A stretch of DNA of 64,000 bases from Polyangiaceae bacterium (GTDB lineage: Bacteria; Myxococcota_A; Polyangia; Polyangiales; Polyangiaceae): contig JAHBVY010000006.1 of assembly GCA_019637265.1 (NCBI GenBank), positions 62,001-126,000 of the forward strand, written 5' to 3'. Below, in pieces: positions 42,643-51,632 of this stretch. The notes under the pieces were generated by a model that was given only the letters and a program-made list of their open reading frames with translations, ran no database searches and had not been told where the DNA came from. Within the stretch, counting starts at the first letter, position 1. Each line of letters starts with the position of its first letter. The translations under genes were made by a program, and so were the position numbers.

Positions 42643-44232
42643 ATGGTGGTCCGGTCGGTCCAGCTGAGTGTGGCAGAGACCCAGCTCATGACGTTGGCTC
42701 AGGCTCCGGAGGGTGGGGTCGGCTCGTCGAGCCCAGGGGTCGCGGCGACGGCGCTGCTCCCGCCGGGTGAGCTGCTCGCGCAGCGCTACCTCGTGGAGCA
42801 GCACCTCAGCCACGGCGGCATGGGGGTGGTGTTCCGGGGTCGCGACGTGGAGCTGGACGCGCCGGTCGCGATCAAGGCGCTGCGGGCGGATCGTCATCAT
42901 GAACAGCTGCTCGCCCGATTTCGTCATGAATACTACCTGATGGCGACCCTCTCGCACCCCCGCTTCGTGGAGGTGCGCGATCTGGTGCTGACGCGCGCGG
43001 GGCAACCCTGCCTGGTGATGGAGTACCTGCCCGGCGCCGACCTCGATAGCTGCTTACCGCTGTCGCTCTTGGAGGGGGTGGAGGTGCTCGATCAGCTGTG
43101 CGAGGCCCTCGCGTTCCTTCACTCACGTCGCTACGTGCACCACGACCTCAAGTCGAGCAACGTGCGTATCGACCGTGACGTGAACGGGAAGATCCACGCT
43201 CGCCTGATCGACTTCGGGATCATGGAGTCGGTGGGCAGCGTGCGGCGTGAGCTGGCTGGTACGCCAGCCTACCTACCGCCCGAGGTGCTCTACGGCGCCC
43301 CCACCGACCCGCGCCTCGATCTCTACTCGCTGGGCGTGCTCGCCTTCCAGGTCTTCGCTGGCTACATCCCGTTCGATATCCGCGACGCCGAGAGCTTCGT
43401 TCAAGCGAAGCAGGTCAGTGTACCTGACGTCAAGCGACTGCTCCACGAGCTGCCGGAGCCGCTAGCGGAGCTGATCGACGATCTGATGAGCCCAGACCCC
43501 GCCGCGAGGCCGCACGACGCGCAGGTGGTGCGGCGGCGGCTCCGCGTGTTCTCTCCGCACCTGGGCGCGGCGACGGCACTCGCGGCGCCGCCCTACCTCA
43601 CGCCGTCGCGGCTGTTCGGACGTGACGCGGAGCTCGAGTCGCTGCTCCGCGCCTGGGAGGAGAGCACGGCGTCGCCGCGGCTGTGCGGGGTGCGCGCGCC
43701 GGGTGGCCTCGGCAAGAGCGCGCTCTTGCGCGAGCTGGCGCTGCAGGTGCGGCTCCGCGGTGGGGTGGCGGAGCTGTTCAGCGTGGACCCAGGGGCCGGC
43801 GCGTTCAGCGCCTTGCGCCCGCTCTTGCGCTCCCTGTGGCGGGCGGATGGCGGCGATGTGCCGGAGCTTCGCGCCTTGGCGCCTCAGGTGATGCGCGTGT
43901 TGCCCGAGCTGGACAGCTTGGGTGACGATCTGCGCCCCGCGGCGCCGCACCCAGACCCGGCGGAGGACAGGCGGCAGCTCTACCGCGCGGTGTGCGAGTG
44001 GGTGGGGCGGCTCAAGGGTGAGCGCCCGCTGGCAGTGCTCGTCGACGACGCTCATCTGGCTGACGGCGCGAGCCTCGAGGCGCTGCGCGCGCTGCCAGCG
44101 GCTGATAGGCGAAGGGATCGGGGTGCAGGGCGCGCTGAGCGGGGAGCACCGCGCCCAAGCCGAGCGGCTGTTCGAGCGCCTCGGTTACACGCCGGACACG
44201 CTGGGTGGCTCCCGCCGCGGCATCACCGGTGA
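42643..44232 (+). CDS. Hanks-type Ser/Thr kinase joined to a broken AAA ATPase
   Basis: A 529-residue product. The kinase domain is about residues 50-300: HGGMGVVF, VAIK (Lys 78), catalytic loop HHDLKSSN (166-173, His replaces the Arg of HRD), DFG 190-192, GTPAYLPPE. An ATPase domain begins at LFGRDAELESLL with Walker A GGLGKSA (354-360) and Walker B VLVDDAH (about 465-471). From about residue 484 the frame becomes Arg/Pro nonsense. A different frame continues as IGEGIGVQGALSGEHRAQAE and ends at 44338. Such proteins normally run past 1,000 residues, so a deletion with frameshift near 44100 is likely. The kinase part may still work. Confidence 0.7.
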   Translation: MVVRSVQLSVAETQLMTLAQAPEGGVGSSSPGVAATALLPPGELLAQRYLVEQHLSHGGMGVVFRGRDVELDAPVAIKALRADRHHEQLLARFRHEYYLMATLSHPRFVEVRDLVLTRAGQPCLVMEYLPGADLDSCLPLSLLEGVEVLDQLCEALAFLHSRRYVHHDLKSSNVRIDRDVNGKIHARLIDFGIMESVGSVRRELAGTPAYLPPEVLYGAPTDPRLDLYSLGVLAFQVFAGYIPFDIRDAESFVQAKQVSVPDVKRLLHELPEPLAELIDDLMSPDPAARPHDAQVVRRRLRVFSPHLGAATALAAPPYLTPSRLFGRDAELESLLRAWEESTASPRLCGVRAPGGLGKSALLRELALQVRLRGGVAELFSVDPGAGAFSALRPLLRSLWRADGGDVPELRALAPQVMRVLPELDSLGDDLRPAAPHPDPAEDRRQLYRAVCEWVGRLKGERPLAVLVDDAHLADGASLEALRALPAADRRRDRGAGRAERGAPRPSRAAVRAPRLHAGHAGWLPPRHHR

Positions 44233-44445
44233 GGGCGCTTGGTGGAGCCAGGTCACGGTGCAGGGGGTCGCGCCGCGCGATCCGGAGACGCAGCATGAGG
44301 TGGCTCACGCCGCGCCTCAGGGGGAAGAGGGCGAATGAGCACGACGGGAGTCTGTCAGTTTGGCTCACGGGTGCCGGAGAAGACGTGCATGGGAGCGCAT
44401 GGGTCCTTGGGGCTGACCGCGCCTGAGGTTCGGGAGAAAAGCAGG

Positions 44446-45264
44446 ATGAAGAAGACGCACTGGTCCTTGGTGTTGGCGCTCGGGGTGATGAGCCCCGGCC
44501 TCGTGAGCTGTGGGCCGCCGTGCCCCACCGCTTCGGTGCAGAGCGAGCGCGAGTGGGAGCGCGCGCTCGATCAGATGAAGATCCTCCCGCTCGACGCCAA
44601 GGGCGCCATCACCATCAAGCGCGACGTCCACTCGGTGGTGGTCGACGCGGGCCCGCGTGAGTTCGCGCACGCGTTTCAAGCGGTGATGATGGACACCAGC
44701 CGCCACTTCGGGCTCATCCAAGTGCGCCGCAAGGCGAGCAACGAGGGCCGCCCGTTTCAGGTGGGGGAGCGCTTCCAGGGGCACTACAGCATCGAGCTGG
44801 CGAGCGAGCAGTGGGGTCCTTTTTGGCAGAAGGTGTTCAACGATTTGTATGAGCACGCGTGGGTCAGGCGCGTCACCTGCGCCATCGAGAACGGCGCCAC
44901 CAGCGACTACGGCGTCATCTCGCTCATCGAGCTCGATCCGCCGCCTGGCTCGCCCTTCCGCATGCGCTACGACTACCTGGGTGGCGATCGAGGCGGCTCA
45001 CCCATCGCTGGCAGCTCCACCTTCACCATCGAGTCGGTGGTGGATGTCCACGAGCTCCAGCGCTACGGCGTGAGCCAGGCCGCGCGCATCACGCAAGTCT
45101 TCGAGTATCAGGAGCAGAGCGAGCCCTTCGCCTTCTTCTTCTCGGTGGGCGGGCTGAAGCTCCACAACCAGGTCGTGTTCAGTCAGGCGCGGCAAGCCGC
45201 CGAGCTGATCGGCGCGAAGATCCTGGAGAGCGACATCCCCAAGGCCTATCAAGAGGGGATCTAG
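44446..45264 (+). CDS. Lipoprotein of unknown function
   Basis: A 272-residue protein. The signal peptide MKKTHWSLVLALGVMSPGLV ends SC, a good lipobox. The mature part is an alpha/beta-looking domain with no family I recognise (LPLDAKGAITIKRDV, FRMRYDYLGGDRGG, ITQVFEYQEQSEPFAF). ATG 44446 is taken over 44335 because the signal peptide starts there. A dispersed-repeat copy begins 16 nt after the stop. Confidence 0.7.
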   Translation: MKKTHWSLVLALGVMSPGLVSCGPPCPTASVQSEREWERALDQMKILPLDAKGAITIKRDVHSVVVDAGPREFAHAFQAVMMDTSRHFGLIQVRRKASNEGRPFQVGERFQGHYSIELASEQWGPFWQKVFNDLYEHAWVRRVTCAIENGATSDYGVISLIELDPPPGSPFRMRYDYLGGDRGGSPIAGSSTFTIESVVDVHELQRYGVSQAARITQVFEYQEQSEPFAFFFSVGGLKLHNQVVFSQARQAAELIGAKILESDIPKAYQEGI

Positions 45265-45279
45265 AGACCCAGCGGCTTC

Positions 45280-45447
45280 GGGTTTTGGGGGTTGGTCCCG
45301 CTGTTCGTATCCGCGCGGTAACACAGTCGCCGCGCGCCGCTTCGAGCGTGCAAAGACAGCTCAACGCCCCAGGGGAGGCGTTGAGCGGCTCACCCGTGGG
45401 TCAGGCCACGGTGCGGTGCCGTCCAACCCCCCCCGAACCCAAAAACC
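45280..45447. repeat. Pair of dispersed-repeat copies in inverted arrangement
   Basis: Left copy GGTTTTGGGGGTTGG (45281-45295); right copy GGTGCCGTCCAACCCC (45415-45430) continuing to AAAAACC. Between them lies a hairpin GCTCAACGCC / GGCGTTGAGC (45359-45386). The arrangement matches the one at 56577-56839. The inner 130 nt have no gene. Confidence 0.6.
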
Positions 45448-45482
45448 GCCGAGCCGCACGCGTCGGGAGACGGTGCGGCTCG
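45441..45482 (-). terminator. Rho-independent terminator of the lipoprotein gene 45527-46207
   Basis: A 10-bp perfect stem CGAGCCGCAC / GTGCGGCTCG (45450-45482); reading minus, GCGGTTTTTGGG follows. The T-run is contributed by a dispersed-repeat copy. Confidence 0.75.
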
Positions 45483-45526
45483 ATGTCAGTCAGCCTGACT
45501 GCGGCTCAGGTACGCTCAGCTGCGGC

Positions 45527-46207
45527 TCAGGTACCGGGCGGCCAGAGCTTGGCCACGATCTCGGAGAGCTTCTTCACCGTGTTCGGCTTCATGCCGGTGC
45601 TCGAGTGCGGCCAGGCGAAGCCGCGCGCCTCCACCCGATTGCACGAGAACGACACCAAGAGCTCGTTGTTCCCCATGGCGCCAGAGAAGGCGAGGCCCAT
45701 CTCCGCGTACATGCAGTTGGCCTGACTGCTGTCGAAGCTCTTCTCGCTGCCGAACAGGTCACCCAGATCCTCCTTCAGGTCCTCGTCGATGACCGGCGTC
45801 TGGCTGAGGATGCGGAAGTTCGGCGCCGCGAGCGGGAAGCGCGGGGCGTCCGGCGCGGCCTGGAGCGGAGCGCCGGGGGTGCCGCCGAGCAGACCAGGGG
45901 GCAGGAGGCCCGGGGGGATGAGCTGCTGGAGGCCTTGCGCGCCCGCCTGGACCCACTGCTGGATCTCCGGGGGCAGCCCGGGGATGCCGCCTGCTTGCGG
46001 CGCTTGCGCGGCGGGTGGCTCGTAGTTCTGCAAGCGGAAGGCGGTGACCTGCGAGGTCTTCAGCGTGTCGAAGGGGGCGGCTGGCTTACCAGCGCAGCCC
46101 GTCGCCGCGGCCACGCCCCCGACGACGAGAGCCAGCTTCAAGCTGCCGAGCAGGCCGCGCACCACGGTGGCGCCGAGTGAGGTGGATGAAGTCTGTTGTG
46201 TCGTCAT
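45527..46207 (-). CDS. Lipoprotein of unknown function
   Basis: A 226-residue protein. The long N-region and hydrophobic segment end in VAAATGC. A Pro/Gly/Ala-rich middle (LIPPGLLPPGLLGG) leads to a small C-terminal domain with paired Cys (ANCMYAEMGLAF ... VSFSCNRVEARG). I do not recognise a family. A good terminator follows; it is divergent from the epimerase gene. Confidence 0.65.
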   Translation of the reverse strand: MTTQQTSSTSLGATVVRGLLGSLKLALVVGGVAAATGCAGKPAAPFDTLKTSQVTAFRLQNYEPPAAQAPQAGGIPGLPPEIQQWVQAGAQGLQQLIPPGLLPPGLLGGTPGAPLQAAPDAPRFPLAAPNFRILSQTPVIDEDLKEDLGDLFGSEKSFDSSQANCMYAEMGLAFSGAMGNNELLVSFSCNRVEARGFAWPHSSTGMKPNTVKKLSEIVAKLWPPGT

Positions 46208-46292
46208 GGATGTCCCTCAAGCATTTTTCGCGTGATGCCAGCCGCCGCGCAGGCGGCGCCCTTCGTGCGCGAGTGCTAAACGGCGCCGAAGC

Positions 46293-47210
46293 GTGAAGAC
46301 CGTCGTCATCTCAGGTGGAACTGGCTTCGTTGGCAGAGGCCTTGTAGCAAGGCTCGTCGCACGAGGCGACGCTGTTCGTATCTTGACTCGCAATAGGACG
46401 CCGCCCGAGCCCACGGATTCAGTGACCTGGGTCACTTGGGATCCGGCGAGCCCCGGCGACTGGTTCCAGGCGGTCGATGGCAGCGACGCGGTCGTCCACC
46501 TGGCGGGCGAGCCGGCGGTGGGGGTACGCTGGACGGAGGCCGTGAAGCGGCGGCTGCTCGAGAGCCGGGTGGTCCCCGCAGGCCTCCTGGTGGACGCGAT
46601 TCAGGCCGCCTCGAAGCCTCCCGGGGTGCTGATCAGCGCCTCGGGGATCAGCTACTACGGCGACACGGGTGAGCCCTGCGACGAGCAGAGCCCACCGGGG
46701 CCGCCCGGGGCGGATTTCCTGACGGAGGTGACCCTGGCCTGGGAGGCCGCGGCGGCGCGCGCGGAGCCGCTCGGGGCGCGGGTGGTGCGGGCGCGGCTCG
46801 GGGTCGTGCTGGGGCCGGGGGGCGGCGCGCTCAGCGTGATGGCGAAGCCGTTTCAGTGGTTCGTCGGCGGGCCGATCGGCAGCGGCGATCAGTGGGTCTC
46901 CTGGATCCACCTGGACGACGCGGTCGGTATCCTGCTGGCGTGCCTGGACAGCGTCGAGGTGTCAGGCCCCGTCAACGTCACCGCGCCGAGCCCGGTGCCA
47001 CAACGTGAGCTGGCGAGGACCTTGGGCCGCGTCCTGGGGCGGCCCAGCGCGCTCAAGGTGCCTGCGTTCGCGCTCAGGTTACGCTTTGGTCAGGGTGCCA
47101 CACCCATCCTCACGGGGCAGCCGGTCATCCCCCGGGTGATGCAGGAGCACGGCTACGCCTGGCAACACCCCACGCTCGAAGGCGCGCTGAGCGCGGCCCT
47201 GGGTAGGTGA
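46293..47210 (+). CDS. TIGR01777-family NAD(P)-dependent epimerase
   Basis: A 305-residue SDR-fold protein of the YfcH type. It has Rossmann motif ISGGTGFVGRGL, VVHLAGEPAVGVRWTEAVKR, SASGISYYGDTG (Tyr of the active site) and WISWIHLDD-like VSWIHLDDAVG, with the family C-terminal block NVTAPSPVPQRELARTLG. The physiological substrate is unknown. The GTG start is 85 nt from the divergent lipoprotein gene. Confidence 0.9.
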   Translation: MKTVVISGGTGFVGRGLVARLVARGDAVRILTRNRTPPEPTDSVTWVTWDPASPGDWFQAVDGSDAVVHLAGEPAVGVRWTEAVKRRLLESRVVPAGLLVDAIQAASKPPGVLISASGISYYGDTGEPCDEQSPPGPPGADFLTEVTLAWEAAAARAEPLGARVVRARLGVVLGPGGGALSVMAKPFQWFVGGPIGSGDQWVSWIHLDDAVGILLACLDSVEVSGPVNVTAPSPVPQRELARTLGRVLGRPSALKVPAFALRLRFGQGATPILTGQPVIPRVMQEHGYAWQHPTLEGALSAALGR

Positions 47211-47239
47211 GGGCGGGTTTGAAACCCGCCCCTACGTGC

Positions 47240-47599
47240 TCAGAGCTCCCAGGTGTAGGTCGCGTTGGCGGGGCGGTTGTCGCCGGGCTGCAGCGCCAAG
47301 CCCTCGAGCGACGACACCACGCACTGGCTCACGGCCTCTGGCGCGGTGGTGCGGCTGGGCTCCACCGCGGCGTTCGTGATGAGACCGGTGCTCTCCTCGA
47401 CGCGGAAAGTCACCGTGACGGTGCCAGCCGCCGCGGGATCCGCGCGGCGGACGTTCGCCCAGCAGTCGGAGACCGACTGTGCCTTCGTCTCCAGCAGCGC
47501 CCGCACGTCGTCAGCGTAGATGCCGTCACTGCGCGCCGCGCAGCCGGTCGCTGAAGCGATGAACAACGCGAAAAGACCGATTCGAACCGCTCGTGTCAT
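47240..47599 (-). CDS. Small AgmX/PglI C-terminal-domain lipoprotein
   Basis: A 119-residue lipoprotein (signal ends ASATGC). The mature part matches the short AgmX/PglI-type domain common in myxobacteria: SDCWANVRRADP, GTVTVTFRVEESTGLITNAAV and VSQCVVSSLEGL, with two conserved Cys. The domain is TonB-C-like and is found in gliding and envelope proteins. It converges on the epimerase gene with a 29-nt gap. Confidence 0.8.
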   Translation of the reverse strand: MTRAVRIGLFALFIASATGCAARSDGIYADDVRALLETKAQSVSDCWANVRRADPAAAGTVTVTFRVEESTGLITNAAVEPSRTTAPEAVSQCVVSSLEGLALQPGDNRPANATYTWEL

Positions 47600-47776
47600 G
47601 CTTTCCCTCTCTAGCTCGCATCTCCGGCTCAGGGCCAGAGGCCTCGTGACCTTCGTGGCTCACCCCGGAGCTGTCAACCGCTCTCTTACGCTGGAGCCCG
47701 CTCGCTGCCTCCCCAATCCACTCGAAGGGCGCGCGTCGGGTTCCAGTGGGAGGCTGAGTAGAGCGGCTAGTAGCCT

Positions 47777-47827
47777 GGGTTTTTTGGGGGTTGGGTCGCG
47801 CCGCGCGGCACCTTCGCCCGCCATCCA
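47777..47827. repeat. Dispersed-repeat copy with extended right part
   Basis: GGGTTTTTTGGGGGTTGG followed by a block (GGTCGCGCCGCGCGGCACC) related to the direct repeats flanking the RM island. It lies just beyond the 3' end of the NDH-2 gene. The rest of 47600-47832 shows no gene. Confidence 0.6.
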
Positions 47828-47832
47828 GGCGC

Positions 47833-49284
47833 CTAGGCCGATGGGCCGGTCGTGGTGGCTTCGTGGATCACGACCTCACCAGGTTCCGCTGACAGCGGAT
47901 GAGAGCTCGCCGCTGCGCGCTCGCTGGCGCCTGTGGGTGAAACGTCCGTTACCCTGACCTCGTACGGTGAGCCGGAGTGAGGCCCCTGCTCGGCTTGCCG
48001 CGCGAGCAGCTGCGCGCGCTCCCAGGCGCGCTCACCTGTGATCAGCCGCGCGCCGCGCTTGTAGGTGAAGTAGCTCCACGTCCACTGGAAGAGCACGATC
48101 AGCCGCCGTCGCGAGCCGACGAGGTACAGCACGTGGATGAACAGCCAGGCGATCCACGCGACGAACCCCGTCATGCGCAGGCGCCCGCTCTCGGCCACCG
48201 CGCGTGAGCGCCCGATGGTCGCCATCATGCCTTTGTCCGTGTACTCGAAGGCGGGCGTCTCCTTACCGGCGAGGCGCCGCGTGATGTAGCGCGCCGCGTA
48301 GCGCCCCTGCTGCATCGCGACGGGCGCCACCCCGGGCAGCGCGCGCTCGCTGCCCGGCGGGACGAAGTGCGCCATGTCGCCGATCACCAGCACCTCCGGG
48401 TGATCCTTCAGCGTGCAGCTCGGCTCCACCACCAGCCGCCCGCCAGGCCCCGCCTCCGCGCCGACGCGCGCCGCGAGCCCCCGCGCGCACACGCCCGCGC
48501 TCCACACCACGGTGCTGCTGCGCAGCCACTCGTCGCCGAGCCGCACCCCATGCTCGGTGATGTCGGTCACGCGCTCACCGAGCCGGAGCTCCACCCCCAA
48601 GTCCTGGAGCTGGCTCGCGGCGCGCTCCGCGGAGCGATCGCTCATCCCCGGCAGCAGGCGATCCGTCGCCTCCACCAAGATCACGCGCGGCGACTGCCCC
48701 GCGATCTCCCGGAAGTCAGCCGCCAGGACGACACGCCCGAACTCGGCCAGGCCCCCCGCGAGCTCCACCCCCGTGGGGCCCCCGCCGATCACCACGAAGG
48801 TGAGCAGGCGTCGGCGCGCGTCGGGATCGGCTTCGCGCTCAGCGGCTTCGAAGCTGAGCAGCACGCGGCGCCGGATCTCCACGGCGTCGTCGAGCGACTT
48901 GAGGCCCAGCGCGTGGCGCGCCCAGGCGCTGTTGCCGAAGAAGTTGGTCTTCGCGCCGGCGGCGATGACCAGGTAGTCGTAGCTGAGGGTGTCGCCTGGA
49001 TCGAGGTGCACCTCCCGCGACCCCAAGCTCACGCGCGTGACCTCGGCCAAGAGCACGCGGCAGTTCTGCTGGTGCTTCAGCACCGCGCGGATCGGCGCCG
49101 CGATGTCGGCGGGGGAGAGCCCCGCCATGGCGACTTGGTAGAGCAGCGGTTGAAACAGGTGGTGGTTCGAGCGGTCGAGCAGGGTGACGCGGACGGGCGC
49201 GTCGGCGAGGCGCTTGGCGGCCTCCAGCCCGCCGAAGCCGCCGCCGATCACCACGACGTGGGGGAGCTCTTTAGCCTGGGTCAT
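47833..49284 (-). CDS. Type II NADH dehydrogenase-like flavoprotein
   Basis: A 483-residue FAD oxidoreductase of the NDH-2 family, which passes electrons from NADH to quinone at the inner membrane face without proton pumping. FAD site VVVIGGGFGGLEAAKRL; NAD site FVVIGGGPTGVELAGGL; second FAD motif VLVIGDMAHF. A C-terminal membrane-associating region (FVAWIAWLFIHVLYLVG ... WTWSYFTY) is typical of NDH-2. The last 40 residues are extra and Ser/Ala-rich. It overlaps the upstream 65-codon Cys gene by 14 nt. Confidence 0.9.
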   Translation of the reverse strand: MTQAKELPHVVVIGGGFGGLEAAKRLADAPVRVTLLDRSNHHLFQPLLYQVAMAGLSPADIAAPIRAVLKHQQNCRVLLAEVTRVSLGSREVHLDPGDTLSYDYLVIAAGAKTNFFGNSAWARHALGLKSLDDAVEIRRRVLLSFEAAEREADPDARRRLLTFVVIGGGPTGVELAGGLAEFGRVVLAADFREIAGQSPRVILVEATDRLLPGMSDRSAERAASQLQDLGVELRLGERVTDITEHGVRLGDEWLRSSTVVWSAGVCARGLAARVGAEAGPGGRLVVEPSCTLKDHPEVLVIGDMAHFVPPGSERALPGVAPVAMQQGRYAARYITRRLAGKETPAFEYTDKGMMATIGRSRAVAESGRLRMTGFVAWIAWLFIHVLYLVGSRRRLIVLFQWTWSYFTYKRGARLITGERAWERAQLLARQAEQGPHSGSPYEVRVTDVSPTGASERAAASSHPLSAEPGEVVIHEATTTGPSA

Positions 49285-49468
49285 GGATTTTTCCGGGAGA
49301 GAACTCGCGGCAGTGAGCCACCGGCAGCCGGGGGTACTTGGGCAAGGCGGGGACCTCGCGGCTCCGGGTGCACAGCCAGAAGGTGCTGCGCGCGGCGCGC
49401 ACCGCTCGAGCGTGGACGCAGCGCGCGCAGAGCCCCACCGCGGCTTCCCCGGACATGCCCCGAGCCAT
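49271..49468 (-). CDS. Small conserved Cys-rich protein upstream of NDH-2
   Basis: 65 residues: LCARCVHARAVRAARSTFWL, then CTRSREVPALPKYPRLPV and a fourth Cys. The spacing CxxC ... C ... C with the KYPRLPV motif fits a small zinc-binding family I have seen as conserved hypothetical proteins. ATG 49468 or 49456 could be the start. The 14-nt overlap with the NDH-2 gene implies one transcript. Confidence 0.65.
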   Translation of the reverse strand: MARGMSGEAAVGLCARCVHARAVRAARSTFWLCTRSREVPALPKYPRLPVAHCREFSPGKIHDPG

Positions 49469-49553
49469 ACCCCGCCCGGCGCGCGGCGCCAGCCGGTTTC
49501 AGGTTCCCCCTACGCTGCGCGCCGATGAAGGCGCCAGGTGGTGCAACGCGCCG

Positions 49554-50444
49554 TCAGCCGCTCGCCCTTGGGGCGAGCAGCTGGTCGATGGCCTGCACGT
49601 CCTCGGGCGACAGCCCGAGGCGCGTGGCGCGCGCGCTGTCACTCACGCTGTCGAGCCGCCGGGCGCCGAACAGCGGGACCACCGCGGGGCTCTTGGCGAG
49701 GAGCCAGGCCAGCACCAGGCGGTAGGCGCTCACCTTGCGCCGCTTCGCCTCTTGGCTCAGCCGGCTGAGCCCCAGCTCCGGGGCGTTCTGCGCGCCGCCG
49801 AACGGCGAGTGGGCGAACAAGGTGATGCGGTGCTTGGTGCAGTAGTCCAGCACGCCGTTCGTCTCCACGCTGCGATCGTGGAGGTTGAAACGGTTCTGAA
49901 CACTGACGATGGGCGTGATGGCGCGCGCCTCGGCGATCTGATTGGCGCTGACGTTCGAGAGCCCGACGTGGCGCACCTTGCCGGCGCGGACCAGCTCCGC
50001 CAGCGCCCCCACGCTCTCGGCGAAGGGCACGCGGGAGTCCGGGGCGTGCAGCTGCAGCAAGTCGATCGGCTCGCGCCCGAGCGCCGTGAGGCTCTGCTCG
50101 GCGGCTTGGATGAGGCGCTCGGGTCGCGCGTCCACGCGCCAGGCGCCGCCCGGCCGCGTGCAGCCGACCTTGGTGATGACCCACACCTGATCGCTGCCGC
50201 GGAGCGCCTCACGCAGCAGGCGCAGGTTGTGGCCCTGCTCGCTGTCGTCCAGGCAGTAGGCGTCCGCGGTGTCCACCAGCGTGATGCCCTCGCTCACGGC
50301 GTGGCGGATCAGCTCGATCGCCGCGGCGTGCGGCGGGCGCCCCTGGATTGACAGCAGCATCCCCCCGAGGCCCACGGCGCTGATCAGCGCGCCGGTGGCG
50401 CCGAGCTCACGCTTCTGAAGGGCTGGCGAGCCACGGCTGCTCAT
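49554..50444 (-). CDS. Aldo/keto reductase
   Basis: A 296-residue (beta/alpha)8 oxidoreductase using NADPH. The catalytic tetrad is visible: Asp and Tyr in DTADAYCLDD, Lys in WVITKVG, His in LLQLHAPDS; cofactor-site segments are SVQNRFNL and LFGARRLDSV. The substrate is unknown. It is monocistronic; the start is ATG 50444. Confidence 0.9.
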   Translation of the reverse strand: MSSRGSPALQKRELGATGALISAVGLGGMLLSIQGRPPHAAAIELIRHAVSEGITLVDTADAYCLDDSEQGHNLRLLREALRGSDQVWVITKVGCTRPGGAWRVDARPERLIQAAEQSLTALGREPIDLLQLHAPDSRVPFAESVGALAELVRAGKVRHVGLSNVSANQIAEARAITPIVSVQNRFNLHDRSVETNGVLDYCTKHRITLFAHSPFGGAQNAPELGLSRLSQEAKRRKVSAYRLVLAWLLAKSPAVVPLFGARRLDSVSDSARATRLGLSPEDVQAIDQLLAPRASG

Positions 50445-50505
50445 CGGGTTAGCATAGCCCGGGGGGTCGCGGCGTCCACCACCAGTCGCGCCAGCGAGAC
50501 CGCGG

Positions 50506-51606
50506 CTAGAGCAGCGGGCCGCCCGCGAGATCGACGATCAGCGCTTCGACGCCGGAGACGACGCGCGCCATGCGATCGTAGTCGAGGGTGTCCGCCGTAT
50601 CAGATGCCGTGCGGAAATGGGGGTTGCGGCGCTCGGCGGTGTCCGTGATTTGGATCGCGGGGATCCCCAAGAGCTCGTAGGCCCAGCCATCGGACCAAGC
50701 GGGCGGCGCGCTCGCCGCCGGCAACACGCCGCCCAGCACGGGCAAGCTGGCGTGGCGCCGGAGCGTCTTCGTCGCGTGCTGCACCAGGCGCCGGGCGGGC
50801 TCGGCGCCGAGCACCGCGATGAAGTCGCCGTTCGGGCGCGCCTCGAGGCCTGGCGTTGGCTTGGCTGAAGGGGCGTCGCTGAAGTAACCGATCGACTCGA
50901 GGCTCAGCATCGCCGCCACCCGGCGCGCGCTCTTCGCGAGGGCGCGCGCGTGCACCGTGCTGCCGAGCGTGACGGCGCTGGGCTCGGCGTGGACGCGGTG
51001 GGCGTACCAAGCGAAGGTCAGGGTGCGCTGGTGCCTGCGCCCGCTGAGGCTGCGCGCGAGCGCCAAGAGCCCCGCCACGCCGCTGGCGTTGGCGTCGGCG
51101 CCGGGGCTGCCGCTGCTCGAGTCGTAGTAAGCGCCGATCACCACCACCTCCTCGCCGCCGGGGATGGTGACCTCGAGGTTGAGCGCGAGGCCGTCATCCA
51201 GCTCGATGCCCTGACGGTTGACCTGGTGACCCGCGGAGGTGAGCTCACCGGAGAGCCAGTCCGCCACCTCCGCCAGCTCCCAGCGCTGCTTGGGGTTGCG
51301 CCCGCAGGGGACCGCCGACGTGGCGAGGGAGGCGGGGCAGCTCAGCGCCGTGATGCGCTCGACGTCGCGCCGCAGCGCGGCGCTGAGCGCGCGCTCCTCC
51401 TCGGTGAGCGGCTCGAGCGCGCCCTCGGAGGGCGCGGGCGCCGCGGGGGGTGCCGCGGTGGCGACCGGGGCGACGGGCGCCGCGGGGGTGGAGGCGCAGC
51501 CCAGCGCGAGGCTCGCGAACAGAAGCTGGGCGAGCGCGCCCAACGGACGCGGGCGAGCGTGGCGATGGGGCACGATGGGGGACGACATGGCGGGGGCTCG
51601 GCTCAT
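50506..51606 (-). CDS. M28-family peptidase homologue lacking metal ligands (lipoprotein)
   Basis: A 366-residue lipoprotein (LALGC, Cys 37) with an Ala/Pro linker and a clear M28 aminopeptidase fold. All ligand positions differ from active members: GAHxD is GAYYD (about 158-162), the bridging Asp in NDNGSG is Ala in GADANASG (169-176), the catalytic/metal Glu-Glu is His-Arg in FAWYAHRV (about 198-205), the later Asp is Glu in LSLESIGYF, and the last His is Arg in PHFRTASDT. It is probably a non-catalytic binding protein. ATG 51606 (or 51588) is chosen; the frame is open to 52263 over udk. Confidence 0.82.
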   Translation of the reverse strand: MSRAPAMSSPIVPHRHARPRPLGALAQLLFASLALGCASTPAAPVAPVATAAPPAAPAPSEGALEPLTEEERALSAALRRDVERITALSCPASLATSAVPCGRNPKQRWELAEVADWLSGELTSAGHQVNRQGIELDDGLALNLEVTIPGGEEVVVIGAYYDSSSGSPGADANASGVAGLLALARSLSGRRHQRTLTFAWYAHRVHAEPSAVTLGSTVHARALAKSARRVAAMLSLESIGYFSDAPSAKPTPGLEARPNGDFIAVLGAEPARRLVQHATKTLRRHASLPVLGGVLPAASAPPAWSDGWAYELLGIPAIQITDTAERRNPHFRTASDTADTLDYDRMARVVSGVEALIVDLAGGPLL

Positions 51607-51632
51607 GGACGGCGCGCTGAAGGGGACGGGGG

